From Pseudopedobacter sp037968815 (GTDB lineage Bacteria; Bacteroidota; Bacteroidia; Sphingobacteriales; Sphingobacteriaceae): DNA of 64,000 nucleotides. Below, in pieces: positions 37,049 to 46,185 of this stretch. The notes under the pieces are model-generated. The model saw nothing but the letters and a program-made list of their open reading frames with translations, made no database searches and was not told the DNA's origin. Made by a program: the position numbers and the translations under genes. How positions within the stretch are numbered: position 1 is the stretch's first letter; each line of letters starts with the position of its first letter. The stretch is taken from assembly GCA_037968815.1 (NCBI GenBank), contig JBBKWF010000011.1:248001-312000 (forward strand), written 5' to 3'.

Positions 37049-39562
37049 TTAGAGTTTTTGAATCTCCTCAATAGTTTTTTGAATTGCTGTTAGATGTGTT
37101 TCCAAGTTTGGTTTATCCGCATCTAACGCCTTATCTCTATCCTCTTTTTTAGCTAATAAAACATTGCTCAGCATCATACTCACATACTTATCTACACTGT
37201 ATTTTTTAAACTCCTTTGATATCGCCTTAAGCTCATCCAACCCTTTTTGCAAATTATTAATGTCCTTTACATTCATTAAAATACTTGCCAAACCTGGAAT
37301 CATTTCAAACTGCGATTGGGTTTTGGCACCTTGGAAAGAACTATAAACATAAGCAAACTCGGCATCACCACCTTGAACTCCATAGATATTCACAATTGCA
37401 GTTACCAATGGACCTTTGCTATCCTTTTCTAAATTGTTTGCTAAGTTTTTTGCCTCGATAAGATCAATTGCAGCAATGGCATTTAAAGCAGCAGCTTCAA
37501 TAGCATACGACGGATTTTTTATCGCCTCCATAAATAATGGCATATATTGTTTATCCTGCAAATTAGCCAATGACTCTATCGCTGCAGCCCTTACCAAAGT
37601 ACTAGCATCTGTTTTTGCAATATTAATGATTGTAGGCAAAATAGCTTTTTCTATTTCGGCGTTCTCTAACTTTAAATTATTAATAGCTTCTACTCTTAAT
37701 CCAAAATAAACATCTTTTAAAGCTGCAATTAATATATCCTGAGCAACTTTTTCGTCCAATTTTTCCGAGGCGGCTTCAATTGCTTCTAACCTATCTACAT
37801 ATAAAGGTGCATTTGCATACTGGAAAGCAAACTCTTCCATAGTTTTATCATCCTTTTTTTCTGCTAAAAGAACTTTATCCGCATCAACATTAACCAAGTT
37901 GGGCTTGCTGTTTAGCTTAAAGCTGATAGAGTCTACCCGGCTTCTCATTAAATAATTATGGCGGACTTTTTTACCTCCTTCGTAAACATCAATTTTCATT
38001 GGGAGGTTAAATACGTCCTCTTTTTGCGTCTGCTCTAAATAAACCGTTTGGGTTTTAGTAATGGCGTCCCATTTATAAGTCACATCTAAGCTTGGGTGGC
38101 CAGCGCTATAATACCACTGATTAAAAAACCAATTCAAATCTCGGCCACTGATCTGTTCAAAAGCTAAACGTAATTGCTGTGCTTCGCCGTTACCTAAGGC
38201 ATTTGATTGTAAGTATAGGTTCAATCCTTTGTAAAAAGCATCTTCACCCAAATAGTTCCGTAACATATTTAAAATACGTCCGCCTTTATGGTAGCTTACC
38301 ACATCAAACATATCTTCCTTATCATTATAATAAAAACGGATTAATTGTTTCTCCCTAGCGTCCGCAGTTGACAGGTATGCCTGCATATCTTCGTAATTAT
38401 GAGCATCACCAGAGTCCTGACCTTTTGAATGTTCACGCCAAAGAACTTCGCCAAAGTTCGCAAATGACTCATTTACAGATAAATTACTCCAGCTTTCGGT
38501 GGTTACATAATTTCCAAACCATTGATGAATAACCTCATGAGCAATCACATCTTCACCGTTGCTACCATCTAATAGTTCTCTTTTTGTTTGCTGTACAAAA
38601 TCTCCATGTAAAGTTGCAGTGGTGTTTTCCATTGCGCCACTTACAAAGTCTCGTACCACAATTTGTGCGTATTTATTCCATGGATACTCTATGCCCAGCT
38701 TTTTAGCATAAAAATCAATCATGTCTGGAGTTTTTCCGAAGATATCTTTTGCATAAGGTACATAAGCGGGCTCTAGGTAATAATCAACAGGTATGTTTTT
38801 GTACTTATCGTGATAAACTTTAAAGTTGCCAACAGCCATCATAAACAAATAAGGCGTGTGAGGTTTATCCATTTTCCAAGTATCGGTACGTGTGCCGTCG
38901 GTGTTTTTCTTTTGAGTAATTAATGCGCCATTTGAAAGGGTTACGTATTTATCAGGCACCGTCATGCTGATTTCTTGTGTAGTTTTTTGGTTTGGCTTAT
39001 CAATCGTTGGGAACCAAACAGACGAACCCTCTGTTTCTCCTTGTGTCCATATTTGTACTGGTTTATCTTTTACGGTACTATCCGGGTTGATAAAATATAG
39101 TCCTTTTGCACTCGTAATAGCCTTACTTCCTCGCGTTTTAAACTCATTTGGTTTAGCAGTATAGGCAATATAAATGGTGTATTTTTCTGATGATTTATAG
39201 GCTTTACCAAGGTTGATTTTCAACTCTAAACTATCGTATTTGTACTTTACTGGGCTATAAATATTTCCGTTAACGATAGAAACATTTTTAATATCCATAC
39301 CTTTTGCATCCAACGTAAGTGAATCTGTGGTATAAAAATGAGGCTTTAAAGTTAGCCAAGCCTTCCCATACAGATAAGTCTTTTTATAATCAAACTTCAC
39401 CTCAAGTTTAGTATCAATTAAATCATTGATTTTTTCGGCAGTCGCCCTATAAGTTGATGTTTTAGCTGTTAAACTGTCTTGAGTAGTTTCTTGTGCAATA
39501 CTAAAGCTTGCAGTTGTCAGCAATAAAACCAGACTAAAAAACATAGATGGTATTTTGTACAT
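37049..39562 (-). CDS. M1-family zinc aminopeptidase with C-terminal HEAT-like domain
   Basis: A secreted gluzincin peptidase of 837 residues from the methionine of MYKIPSMFF. That start is preferred over the one 27 bp upstream because it gives a clean signal peptide ending FSIAQ. The N-terminal beta domain is followed by the catalytic site GAMENTTATLHGD (exopeptidase GxMEN), HEVIHQWFG and the downstream Glu in NESFANFGE, forming the HExxH-x18-E zinc site. The last part (about 590-837) is made of alpha-helical HEAT-like repeats (AAAIESLANLQDKQYMPLF). Probably periplasmic, with a role in peptide degradation. Confidence 0.94.
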   Translation of the reverse strand: MYKIPSMFFSLVLLLTTASFSIAQETTQDSLTAKTSTYRATAEKINDLIDTKLEVKFDYKKTYLYGKAWLTLKPHFYTTDSLTLDAKGMDIKNVSIVNGNIYSPVKYKYDSLELKINLGKAYKSSEKYTIYIAYTAKPNEFKTRGSKAITSAKGLYFINPDSTVKDKPVQIWTQGETEGSSVWFPTIDKPNQKTTQEISMTVPDKYVTLSNGALITQKKNTDGTRTDTWKMDKPHTPYLFMMAVGNFKVYHDKYKNIPVDYYLEPAYVPYAKDIFGKTPDMIDFYAKKLGIEYPWNKYAQIVVRDFVSGAMENTTATLHGDFVQQTKRELLDGSNGEDVIAHEVIHQWFGNYVTTESWSNLSVNESFANFGEVLWREHSKGQDSGDAHNYEDMQAYLSTADAREKQLIRFYYNDKEDMFDVVSYHKGGRILNMLRNYLGEDAFYKGLNLYLQSNALGNGEAQQLRLAFEQISGRDLNWFFNQWYYSAGHPSLDVTYKWDAITKTQTVYLEQTQKEDVFNLPMKIDVYEGGKKVRHNYLMRSRVDSISFKLNSKPNLVNVDADKVLLAEKKDDKTMEEFAFQYANAPLYVDRLEAIEAASEKLDEKVAQDILIAALKDVYFGLRVEAINNLKLENAEIEKAILPTIINIAKTDASTLVRAAAIESLANLQDKQYMPLFMEAIKNPSYAIEAAALNAIAAIDLIEAKNLANNLEKDSKGPLVTAIVNIYGVQGGDAEFAYVYSSFQGAKTQSQFEMIPGLASILMNVKDINNLQKGLDELKAISKEFKKYSVDKYVSMMLSNVLLAKKEDRDKALDADKPNLETHLTAIQKTIEEIQKL

Positions 39563-40180
39563 TTTGATGTAATTAAATTTGATAGGCATCTTTTATAAAT
39601 CGATTACAATATAAAAATATTGTAGCACACTCATTTTAAAAATTCTGCTACAATAGAATTTTTAAAAAAATATAGACTTAAAGTCTCATATATCTTCTTA
39701 ATTTCTCTCAAAACCTACAATTTACTTATAAAACACTTACCTTAATTAAAATAAGCTTAACTATCTTTAAGGCAATTGGCTTAGTAAATACAGATTATCA
39801 GGCTACAAAGAGCGAGCTTGAAATTGGAGATAATAAAACTGGGAAACAGATTTTGTTGACAAAGATTTTTATAGAACAAGCGACTCTCCCACTACTCAAA
39901 AAACCAGAAAAGAACGATAATCAGTAGGTTTTGTGTTCTGCATCATCTTAGATTACCAATCTAAAAATTAACTTTGCTTAGTAAAGCCTTGTAAAATCAA
40001 GATCCAAACCATTAAAATTAACGTAATATTAAATAAAAGCGTTAAAAACTATTAACCGAATACAAAGACAGAGTACTAAGGAAAAGCAGAAAAATAGTGT
40101 CTAAAATTCAATAAATGAATTAAATAATATGGAATATGCTAAATCCAACGTACATTAGAAAATATTATAAGTATTAATTT
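39563..40180. other. Intergenic region with an 81-codon open frame lacking a start
   Basis: This gap holds no convincing gene. On the plus strand 39682-39924 is open for 81 codons and ends at TAG 39925-39927, but it contains no ATG; the encoded text ends ILLTKIFIEQATLPLLKKPE. Amino-acid usage in its second half is protein-like, so it may be the tail of a decayed gene. The rest is AT-rich. Confidence 0.4.
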
Positions 40181-41680
40181 ATGAGCTCAACTCAACAAGC
40201 ATTTCCGGAGTTTTTGAAAGATTTTGAAAAAACTTTAGCAAACCTATTCCACAATCAAGCTGATATTAACCAGCTAAGTTTGGAGCGTGGCTTGCCTGCT
40301 GAAATATTGAGTGGAATAATGGCTAAAAAACCTTTATCCGTTGCAATTCCATCAGATTTTGGCGGTCGAGGAAGTATTGTTAAGGAGTGCTTGGGGATTT
40401 TATCCGCAGCATCTTATGAGTCGCTTTCGCTTTCGTTAACCTTTGGAATTAACATTGCATTATTTTTAGAACCCGTTACAAAATATGCTGACGATTCTGT
40501 TAAAAAAGAAATATTTGACCGCTTTTTAAAAGAGGCAAATATGGGCGGTTTAATGATTACTGAGCCCAATTATGGTAGCGACGCTTTAAACATGAAAACT
40601 GCTAACCGTGAAATTGAAAATGGTTATCAGATTAAAGGACAAAAACATTGGCAGGGCTTAACCGGCATGGCTGATTATTGGCTAATTGCTTCTCGAAAAG
40701 AATTAGACAATGGAGAACTAGCTAGAGATATTGATTTTTTCATTTGCGATACAGCAAAAGACAAGCAGAAAATTGTTGTTGAGGAGCTTTTTGACAACCC
40801 TGGGCTTTATATAATCCCTTACGGTTTAAATACCGTTAATGTAGAAGTGCCTAAAAACTTCAAATTACAACCAGAAAGCACCGGAATTAAAATGATGCTG
40901 GATATCCTCCACAGAAGTAGGTTACAGTTTCCGGGGATGGGTATGGGTTTCATTAAAAGAATGCTTGATGAAGCAATTACACATTGTAAAAACAGAATAG
41001 TTGGACCTAGTAATTTATTAGGGTTAGACGGGGTGCAGTTTCAGCTTGCCCGCATACAAACAGCGTTTACCATTGCTTCTGCTATGTGTGCTAAAAGTAG
41101 CAACATTAGTGGAATTGCTTATAATTTAGCTGCTGAAGGCATTCAGGCTAACACCATGAAAGCCGTTATTACTGATTTAATGCAGGAATCTGCCCAATTA
41201 CTGGTGCAGTTATCTGGTTCTAAAGGTTACAAAACTACGCATGTTGGTGGTCGTGGAATTATGGATAGCCGTCCTTTCCAAATATTTGAAGGCTCTAACG
41301 AGATGCTTTACGCTCAAATTGCAGATATGGTGACCAGAATGATGAAGAAAGCAAAGCAGTCTTCATTTTTCGACTTCTTAAAAGATTTTGAACTGACTAG
41401 CGAAGCCGTTCCTTATTTCAAAAAGAATTTGAGTTTTACTATTGATACCAGTTTATCTCAGCGTAAGCTAGTTGATTTAGGTAAAATTATTGGCCGAATA
41501 GTTTGTGTAGGTTACGTTTTAGAGCTTGGACATAAAGGTTTCCGTAACGACCTGGTAAACAGTTGCATTACTATGGTACAGCAAGAGGTTGCTGGGTTAA
41601 TTTCTGCTTTCCATTTCGATAATACTGTAAACGTGATAGAAGATTACAATTCTGATAGTTTATGGCTTGATTTTGCTTAA
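40181..41680 (+). CDS. Acyl-CoA dehydrogenase family protein
   Basis: The 499-residue flavoprotein has the acyl-CoA dehydrogenase fold: an N-terminal helical domain, a middle beta domain with GGLMITEPNYGSDALNMKT (FAD-contacting region) and GYQIKGQKHWQGL, and a C-terminal helical domain with GSKGYKTTHVGGRGI and FEGSNEMLY, the latter holding the Glu in the usual catalytic-base position. It is longer than typical 380-residue enzymes and has an extra C-terminal helical part. It could act on a non-standard acyl substrate. It stands alone, convergent with the GH92 gene. Confidence 0.88.
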   Translation: MSSTQQAFPEFLKDFEKTLANLFHNQADINQLSLERGLPAEILSGIMAKKPLSVAIPSDFGGRGSIVKECLGILSAASYESLSLSLTFGINIALFLEPVTKYADDSVKKEIFDRFLKEANMGGLMITEPNYGSDALNMKTANREIENGYQIKGQKHWQGLTGMADYWLIASRKELDNGELARDIDFFICDTAKDKQKIVVEELFDNPGLYIIPYGLNTVNVEVPKNFKLQPESTGIKMMLDILHRSRLQFPGMGMGFIKRMLDEAITHCKNRIVGPSNLLGLDGVQFQLARIQTAFTIASAMCAKSSNISGIAYNLAAEGIQANTMKAVITDLMQESAQLLVQLSGSKGYKTTHVGGRGIMDSRPFQIFEGSNEMLYAQIADMVTRMMKKAKQSSFFDFLKDFELTSEAVPYFKKNLSFTIDTSLSQRKLVDLGKIIGRIVCVGYVLELGHKGFRNDLVNSCITMVQQEVAGLISAFHFDNTVNVIEDYNSDSLWLDFA

Positions 41681-41719
41681 GAACGGTTTTTTCTAAATAA
41701 TAATTACTACTTTTTTATG

Positions 41720-44002
41720 CTAATCTAGTCCGGAAGCGGGCTGGTTTTCAGGTGAAGATGCCCAATTTGGGTTAGGTTCGGCAGATAAAGTAAACTCTAT
41801 TTCAGCACCTTTCATCAATTGCTCGTAAGTGATATATCCTTTTGGATATTCAGCTCCGTTAAGTTTAACCGACTGTATATAAATATCTGTTTCGGGATTT
41901 CCGATAACCGTTATATCTATACGCTTACGGTTACCAATTAAAACACTTGCTTCTTTAAAAAGTGGCGTGGTCAAAATATACTGGTTAGAAACCGGATCTA
42001 AAGGATAAAATCCTAAAGCAGCAAAAACATACCAAGCACTCACTTGCCCCGCATCGTCATTTCCACTTAAACCGCCAATTCCGTCTGCATATTCCTCTCT
42101 TCTGATTCTGTTTACAGCCAACTGGGTTTTGTAAGGCGCTTTAGTGTAGTTGTACATAAACGGAATCTGATGCCCCGGTTCGTTGCCATGCCAATGCTCA
42201 TCTTTCGCAAAAAGACTATCTAAAGCAGTTTCCAAAGAATCTGTTCCACCCATTAAGTTTGCAAGTCCTTGTACATCATGAGGCACATAAAAACCGTACT
42301 GTCTGGAAGTACCTTCGGTGATAAAAGATATTTTTTTATCTGGATTAAAATCCGCCACCCAAGTGCTGTCCCTATACCTACCATTTACAAAGTTTAAAGT
42401 AGTATCATAAACGTTAACATAGTTTTTAGCTCGTTTAGCCAATAAAGCCGCATCTGTAAATTTATTCATGCGTTTTGCCATGGTGGCTACGGCATAATCA
42501 TCATAAGCATATTCTAAAGTTCTAGAAACTTGTTCGTTTTTATGATACGCATCTGCCACTGTATTTTCCATCGGGATATAGCCGTATTTAATATAATCGC
42601 GTAAAGCTCGCCTGCCTTTACCGTCTTTATAATCCTGATTATCGGGTGTTTGAAAAGCATTTTTTCTCATTAAATCATAAGCTTTTCGGTAATCTACTCC
42701 GTAAAGATTTTTGGCATAAACAGAAGTTAAAAAAACCGACGCATGGTCGCCAATCATTGCTCCGGTATAATTGTTCCAACTTGGGAAAATTGGCAACCAA
42801 TTACCTTGTTCCCCTTTTTTGATGATAGAATTTGCAAAATCAACCGCGGTTCTAGGTTGCAACAGCTCTACAAGAGGTAATTGCGCCCTGTAAATATCCC
42901 ACATTGAAAAATCATCGTAATAATTTTCTCCTTTATTTATTGCATTCTCGTAATCATGGGCAAACTTAGGGTAAGTGCCGTCTACATCGTTAAACAAACG
43001 AGGTTGTTGCATACTGTGATAAAGTGCAGTGTAAAAAATATTTTTATGGCTTGTACTATCAGTTTCCACGTTTATCTTCCCCAAGGCTCTGTTCCAAACC
43101 GAAGCGGCTTGTTGTTTTACATCATCAAAATCCCAGGTTCTAATCTCGGATGCTAAATTCTTTCTAGCGTTATCTATTGAGGTAAAAGAAGTCCCTATTT
43201 TTATGGTGAGTGATTCGCCTTTTTTTAAATCAAATTTCAGAAATGCACCCAAATCCTTTTTATTAGAGATGGTTAATTCATTTGAGTGCTGGCTTCCTGT
43301 ATAAACACCCGCATTGGTGTGCTTTTTTCCAAACTGAATTACAAAATAACCGCTAAATCCTGCTGGTTTGCCGTTTCCTTGATAAATTCGGTAAGCCGGG
43401 TTATAACCGACAACTTCATTTTTACTTTCGTCGATTTTTATGAATCCCTTTTCTTCATCGCTGTTTGGTGTAATCAACAAGTGAAAATCATCATCTTTAC
43501 CAGCAGTAAAACGCATCATTCCGCTTCTAGCCAAACCGGTAAGCTCTGCTGTAATCTGCGAATGGTCTAATAAAACTTTATAATAATTTGGGGCGGCAAC
43601 TTCATTTTCATGGCTATAGCCCGATGCATACTCAGTTGACTTAGTCTGTAGCTTTCCGCTGATGGGCATAATGGTAAAACTGCCGTAATCCTGAGTGCAA
43701 GAACCACTGATCCAATGTGTGCCTCGGAAACCACTGATTTTTTCATTTTTATAATAGTACGGGGCTAAGCATTTTTTCTCTGAGGTTTCTGTTTGTGGTG
43801 TCCACTGTGTCATCCCGAAAGGAACACCCACCGCCGGAATTACATTTGCAAAGCTTTCAGTTCCTGTTCCGTGTTTGGTAGCCGATACTGTGCTACTACT
43901 AGCTGTCCCCGTGAGCGGATTTACGTAATCTATAAACTCTTTTTGCTGGGCATAAACAATATTGGAAAGGCATAAAAGGAAAACGATGAATTTTGAACGC
44001 AT
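41720..44002 (-). CDS. GH92-family alpha-mannosidase
   Basis: A calcium-dependent exo-alpha-mannosidase of glycoside hydrolase family 92. The 760 residues start with a signal peptide (ending VYAQ) followed by YVNPLTGTAS and GVPFGMTQWTPQT. The catalytic-domain signatures GNEPGHQIPFMYNYT (general acid Glu) and GLSGNDDAGQVSAWYV are intact. Secreted to the periplasm or surface, it should trim alpha-linked mannose from fungal or plant glycans. No SusCD pair or other CAZyme adjoins it, so it is an orphan outside a polysaccharide utilisation locus. Confidence 0.95.
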   Translation of the reverse strand: MRSKFIVFLLCLSNIVYAQQKEFIDYVNPLTGTASSSTVSATKHGTGTESFANVIPAVGVPFGMTQWTPQTETSEKKCLAPYYYKNEKISGFRGTHWISGSCTQDYGSFTIMPISGKLQTKSTEYASGYSHENEVAAPNYYKVLLDHSQITAELTGLARSGMMRFTAGKDDDFHLLITPNSDEEKGFIKIDESKNEVVGYNPAYRIYQGNGKPAGFSGYFVIQFGKKHTNAGVYTGSQHSNELTISNKKDLGAFLKFDLKKGESLTIKIGTSFTSIDNARKNLASEIRTWDFDDVKQQAASVWNRALGKINVETDSTSHKNIFYTALYHSMQQPRLFNDVDGTYPKFAHDYENAINKGENYYDDFSMWDIYRAQLPLVELLQPRTAVDFANSIIKKGEQGNWLPIFPSWNNYTGAMIGDHASVFLTSVYAKNLYGVDYRKAYDLMRKNAFQTPDNQDYKDGKGRRALRDYIKYGYIPMENTVADAYHKNEQVSRTLEYAYDDYAVATMAKRMNKFTDAALLAKRAKNYVNVYDTTLNFVNGRYRDSTWVADFNPDKKISFITEGTSRQYGFYVPHDVQGLANLMGGTDSLETALDSLFAKDEHWHGNEPGHQIPFMYNYTKAPYKTQLAVNRIRREEYADGIGGLSGNDDAGQVSAWYVFAALGFYPLDPVSNQYILTTPLFKEASVLIGNRKRIDITVIGNPETDIYIQSVKLNGAEYPKGYITYEQLMKGAEIEFTLSAEPNPNWASSPENQPASGLD

Positions 44003-44214
44003 AATTTAAGTAGAACGGTTTGGATGGGCTTAAATTACGGCTTATCGTTTCTTTAAGCAAATTGGAGATTTAAAATGCTATTTTGAAATTGCTTCTGGCC
44101 TACTGGAATTCCCCATCGTTCCTGTAGTTAAAAAAGTGCACATGTAAATGTAGTTTTATTATTTCTTTAGGATAGAATTAATCAACGCACATGGTATAAA
44201 TTAAAAAAATAAAA
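44003..44214. other. Gene-free spacer between GH92 and the accessory patch
   Basis: About 210 bp of AT-rich sequence upstream of the GH92 start. No hairpin, tRNA fragment or promoter consensus was convincing. No direct copy of the tRNA-Leu 3' end was found here. Confidence 0.4.
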
Positions 44215-44427
44215 ATGTCAATAAAATATATAAAAGGATTTTACAACAAGAATTTAGGTCCTTGTAATTTGTGTTATAAAGAAATTGTGCTTTTCGGACC
44301 TGAAGAATTAGCTAAAGAATTTAATAAACTTTAATTAACCGTAAGTAATAAAAAAGAATATTACGGAATTATTTCTTGTCCAGAATGCGGAGCTTATGAA
44401 ATTAATTACCGAGGAGAAGAAAATTAA
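44215..44427 (+). pseudogene. Small zinc-ribbon gene split by one in-frame stop
   Basis: From ATG 44215 the frame reads 39 codons with CNLC (about residues 17-20) and stops at TAA 44332-44334. The same frame continues without a gap for 30 more codons to TAA 44425-44427 and supplies the second pair, CPEC. Together the halves make a 70-codon protein with the two CxxC pairs needed for one zinc site, so the stop separates a single domain. TAA is not a known recoding codon in this lineage; a nonsense mutation or sequencing error is likely. A hairpin follows the second half. Confidence 0.6.
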
Positions 44428-44429
44428 TA

Positions 44430-44464
44430 AAGAAGTAAGCCACTTCCCAAGTGGCTTACTTCTT
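44430..44464. terminator. Strong bidirectional terminator hairpin
   Basis: A perfect 16-bp stem (AAGAAGTAAGCCACTT and its complement) around the loop CCC lies just after the zinc-ribbon remnant. It overlaps the stop codon of the minus-strand DUF4145 gene, whose last codons form one arm. Confidence 0.8.
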
Positions 44465-45187
44465 CAACTTAGATGCATAGAGTAATTCTTCGACCGCAAC
44501 TCTAAACTTCATTTTAAGCTTAGAAATATCTCCTTTTTTACAATTATATTGAATTTTGTGAGCAGAAAAATTTCCTAATTCACGAAAATCATCTAATATT
44601 TCATACGTATCTTTAGTCAACCCAAACACTCTTTTGGAATTCGTATATTTCACTATATATGAAAGACTTTTAAAACTACCCGACTCTTCAAGAATTTCCT
44701 CTTCCCTATTTATCGATTTATATCCTAAGATTAGCAATATCTCTATTAGTCGTCTCATTAAAATAGCACATCCGTCAAAGATATTATTCTCATAAGAAGC
44801 ATTTATCTGCATACATATATTTTCAATAAATCCGCGAGTTTGAGAATATAAACCAATAGGTAAAATAGAATCTTGCGAGATGACTTCTTCAGATTTTCGA
44901 GAAATATCAGGGAATTCATTATTTAATAATATAATATCCTTTGGGTTCAATTTAAACTTTCCTGTACCAGATTCCAAAAAGAAAGATTTTGAATTCTTGA
45001 GATTACTCTTAAACCTACTACTGTTTGGTTTTGCAAATCCTAAAAATGAAAATGCGTCCAATAATTCAGTCCCACTAAATGAACTCTTATTATTCACATT
45101 CATCTCGAAAAATATTAATAGTCTTGCTTTTTCAATTTCATTCTTATTTGTAAAATCAGATATGTCTATGAATTTACTAATATTCAT
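44456..45187 (-). CDS. DUF4145/HEPN-like protein with N-terminal helical domain
   Basis: The 243 residues fall into two parts. Residues 15-94 (ARLLIFFEMN ... FKLNPKDIILLNNEF) look like a winged-helix domain. Residues 115-240 are the DUF4145-type all-helical part with GCAILMRRLIEILLI and FRELGNFSAHKI, the latter resembling the R...H motif of HEPN domains. R202 and H210 are seven residues apart, one more than the classical RNase spacing, so nuclease activity is uncertain. The start overlaps the upstream zinc-ribbon gene by 4 nt (ATGA). This type is frequent in islands and defence contexts, but no role is shown. Confidence 0.7.
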   Translation of the reverse strand: MNISKFIDISDFTNKNEIEKARLLIFFEMNVNNKSSFSGTELLDAFSFLGFAKPNSSRFKSNLKNSKSFFLESGTGKFKLNPKDIILLNNEFPDISRKSEEVISQDSILPIGLYSQTRGFIENICMQINASYENNIFDGCAILMRRLIEILLILGYKSINREEEILEESGSFKSLSYIVKYTNSKRVFGLTKDTYEILDDFRELGNFSAHKIQYNCKKGDISKLKMKFRVAVEELLYASKLKK

Positions 45188-45957
45188 TTCGCTTTGCTAG
45201 TAGACTTTCCTTTAGTACCCAATTTCCAAACTTCCACAACACTTGAATCGCTAATTTCCTCAATAATTTTTTTCGCGAACTCGATACCTGGCAATAATAT
45301 TTCTAAATCTTCATTCGACTTTCTAAATAAGGTTGACTCATTGCGTATCATATGTCTCATATTTCCATCTTCAATGCTAGTTTCTTTCAATATTCTTGTA
45401 ATTTCAATTCTAGGCATCTTGCTTAAGCCTAATAGTTTTTTATAATAAAGAACCAAGCATATTAACCTTTTCCCGAAATCTTGTTTAGAAACAGCTTTTA
45501 AGCGTGGCTCTTTTAAGGACACTTTACCATCAATCATTTCAAAAATTTCATCGAATGGCCCATTATCTTTTTTAATCTGTTTTAAGCTATCATCTTCTAT
45601 AAAATCTACATCTTGAACATCTTCTTCTTCATTATTGATTATTTTTTTAGTGTTATTACCAACTTTATTAATTAAGAATAACCCAAAAGCTTCGCTCATA
45701 CTTGATGCTACTGTATCACTAAAAGAGGCTTTGAAAGTTCTACCAGCTCGAGTTTCGGAGAACTCAACATTATTAAAGGAAGTATTACTATTTCTTTCAA
45801 GAACATCTTCGCCACACATTATGCATAAGGATACGTTTTGCTCGAGTTCCTCCCCACAAGATTTACATTTTATTTGCTTCTTGCATGAAGGACAATAAAA
45901 ACCTCTAACATGAAGAGGGGATTTGCAGTAAGAACAGTTTTTTTCCATAAAAGACAA
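45184..45957 (-). CDS. Double zinc-ribbon protein with C-terminal helical domain
   Basis: The 257 residues start with four CxxC knuckles (C8/C11, C22/C25, C31/C34, C45/C48), forming two treble-clef or zinc-ribbon modules. A Ser/Asn/acid-rich linker follows. Residues 159-237 (KRLICLVLYYKKLL ... LEILLPGIEFAKKIIEE) share a pattern with residues 15-94 of the downstream protein: R-L-I/L start, polar helix, N.R element, F-x(n)-L-x-P-x-G/D turn. The pair therefore seems to share a winged-helix-like domain and probably acts together. Function unknown. The 4-nt overlap with the next gene indicates coupling. Confidence 0.7.
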   Translation of the reverse strand: MSFMEKNCSYCKSPLHVRGFYCPSCKKQIKCKSCGEELEQNVSLCIMCGEDVLERNSNTSFNNVEFSETRAGRTFKASFSDTVASSMSEAFGLFLINKVGNNTKKIINNEEEDVQDVDFIEDDSLKQIKKDNGPFDEIFEMIDGKVSLKEPRLKAVSKQDFGKRLICLVLYYKKLLGLSKMPRIEITRILKETSIEDGNMRHMIRNESTLFRKSNEDLEILLPGIEFAKKIIEEISDSSVVEVWKLGTKGKSTSKAK

Positions 45958-46033
45958 TTTATTTAGTAAATATAGTTTTTTTTATTAGAAATAAATAAAC
46001 TAAACCATCCCCTATTCCGTCCCCTTAAAACAC

Positions 46034-46068
46034 AAAACCCCTGCAAATACGTGATTTACAGGGGTTTT
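46034..46068. terminator. Terminator between tRNA-Leu and the zinc-ribbon pair
   Basis: AAAACCCCTG with its complement CAGGGGTTTT flanks a loop containing further partial pairing, and T-rich tails lie on both strands. It lies just downstream of the tRNA (minus strand). Confidence 0.75.
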
Positions 46069-46081
46069 TAGAATTTAATTG

Positions 46082-46161
46082 TACTCGGCGCCGGAATCGA
46101 ACCGGCACAGTTTCCTATCGGTGTTTGAGACCGACGCGTCTACCAGTTCCGCCAGCCGAGC
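46082..46161 (-). tRNA. tRNA-Leu (CAA anticodon)
   Basis: Read on the minus strand the acceptor arm GCTCGGC pairs with GCCGAGT (one G-T wobble), followed by discriminator A; CCA is not encoded. The anticodon stem TCGGT/ACCGA closes the 7-nt loop CTCAAAC, giving CAA. A T-arm GGTTCGATTCC and a long variable arm are present, the latter a class II feature consistent with leucine. It decodes UUG. It lies 24 bp before the hscB stop, next to the accessory zinc-ribbon patch. Confidence 0.93.
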
Positions 46162-46185
46162 ATTTCGTTGTAGACATTTGTTTTA

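Noticed and set aside
41720..44002. Polysaccharide utilisation locus around the GH92 gene
   Set aside because: No SusC/SusD-like gene, other glycosidase or sugar-responsive regulator adjoins it.
44332..44334. Recoding (selenocysteine or pyrrolysine) at the stop in the zinc-ribbon gene
   Set aside because: The codon is TAA, not TGA or TAG, and no SECIS-like structure or recoding machinery was seen.
44215..46161. Integrative island bounded by tRNA-Leu with an att duplication
   Set aside because: No integrase is present and no direct copy of the tRNA 3' end (GGCGCCGAG) was found on the far side near 44003-44460. Only the position beside a tRNA supports it, so it is called an accessory patch.
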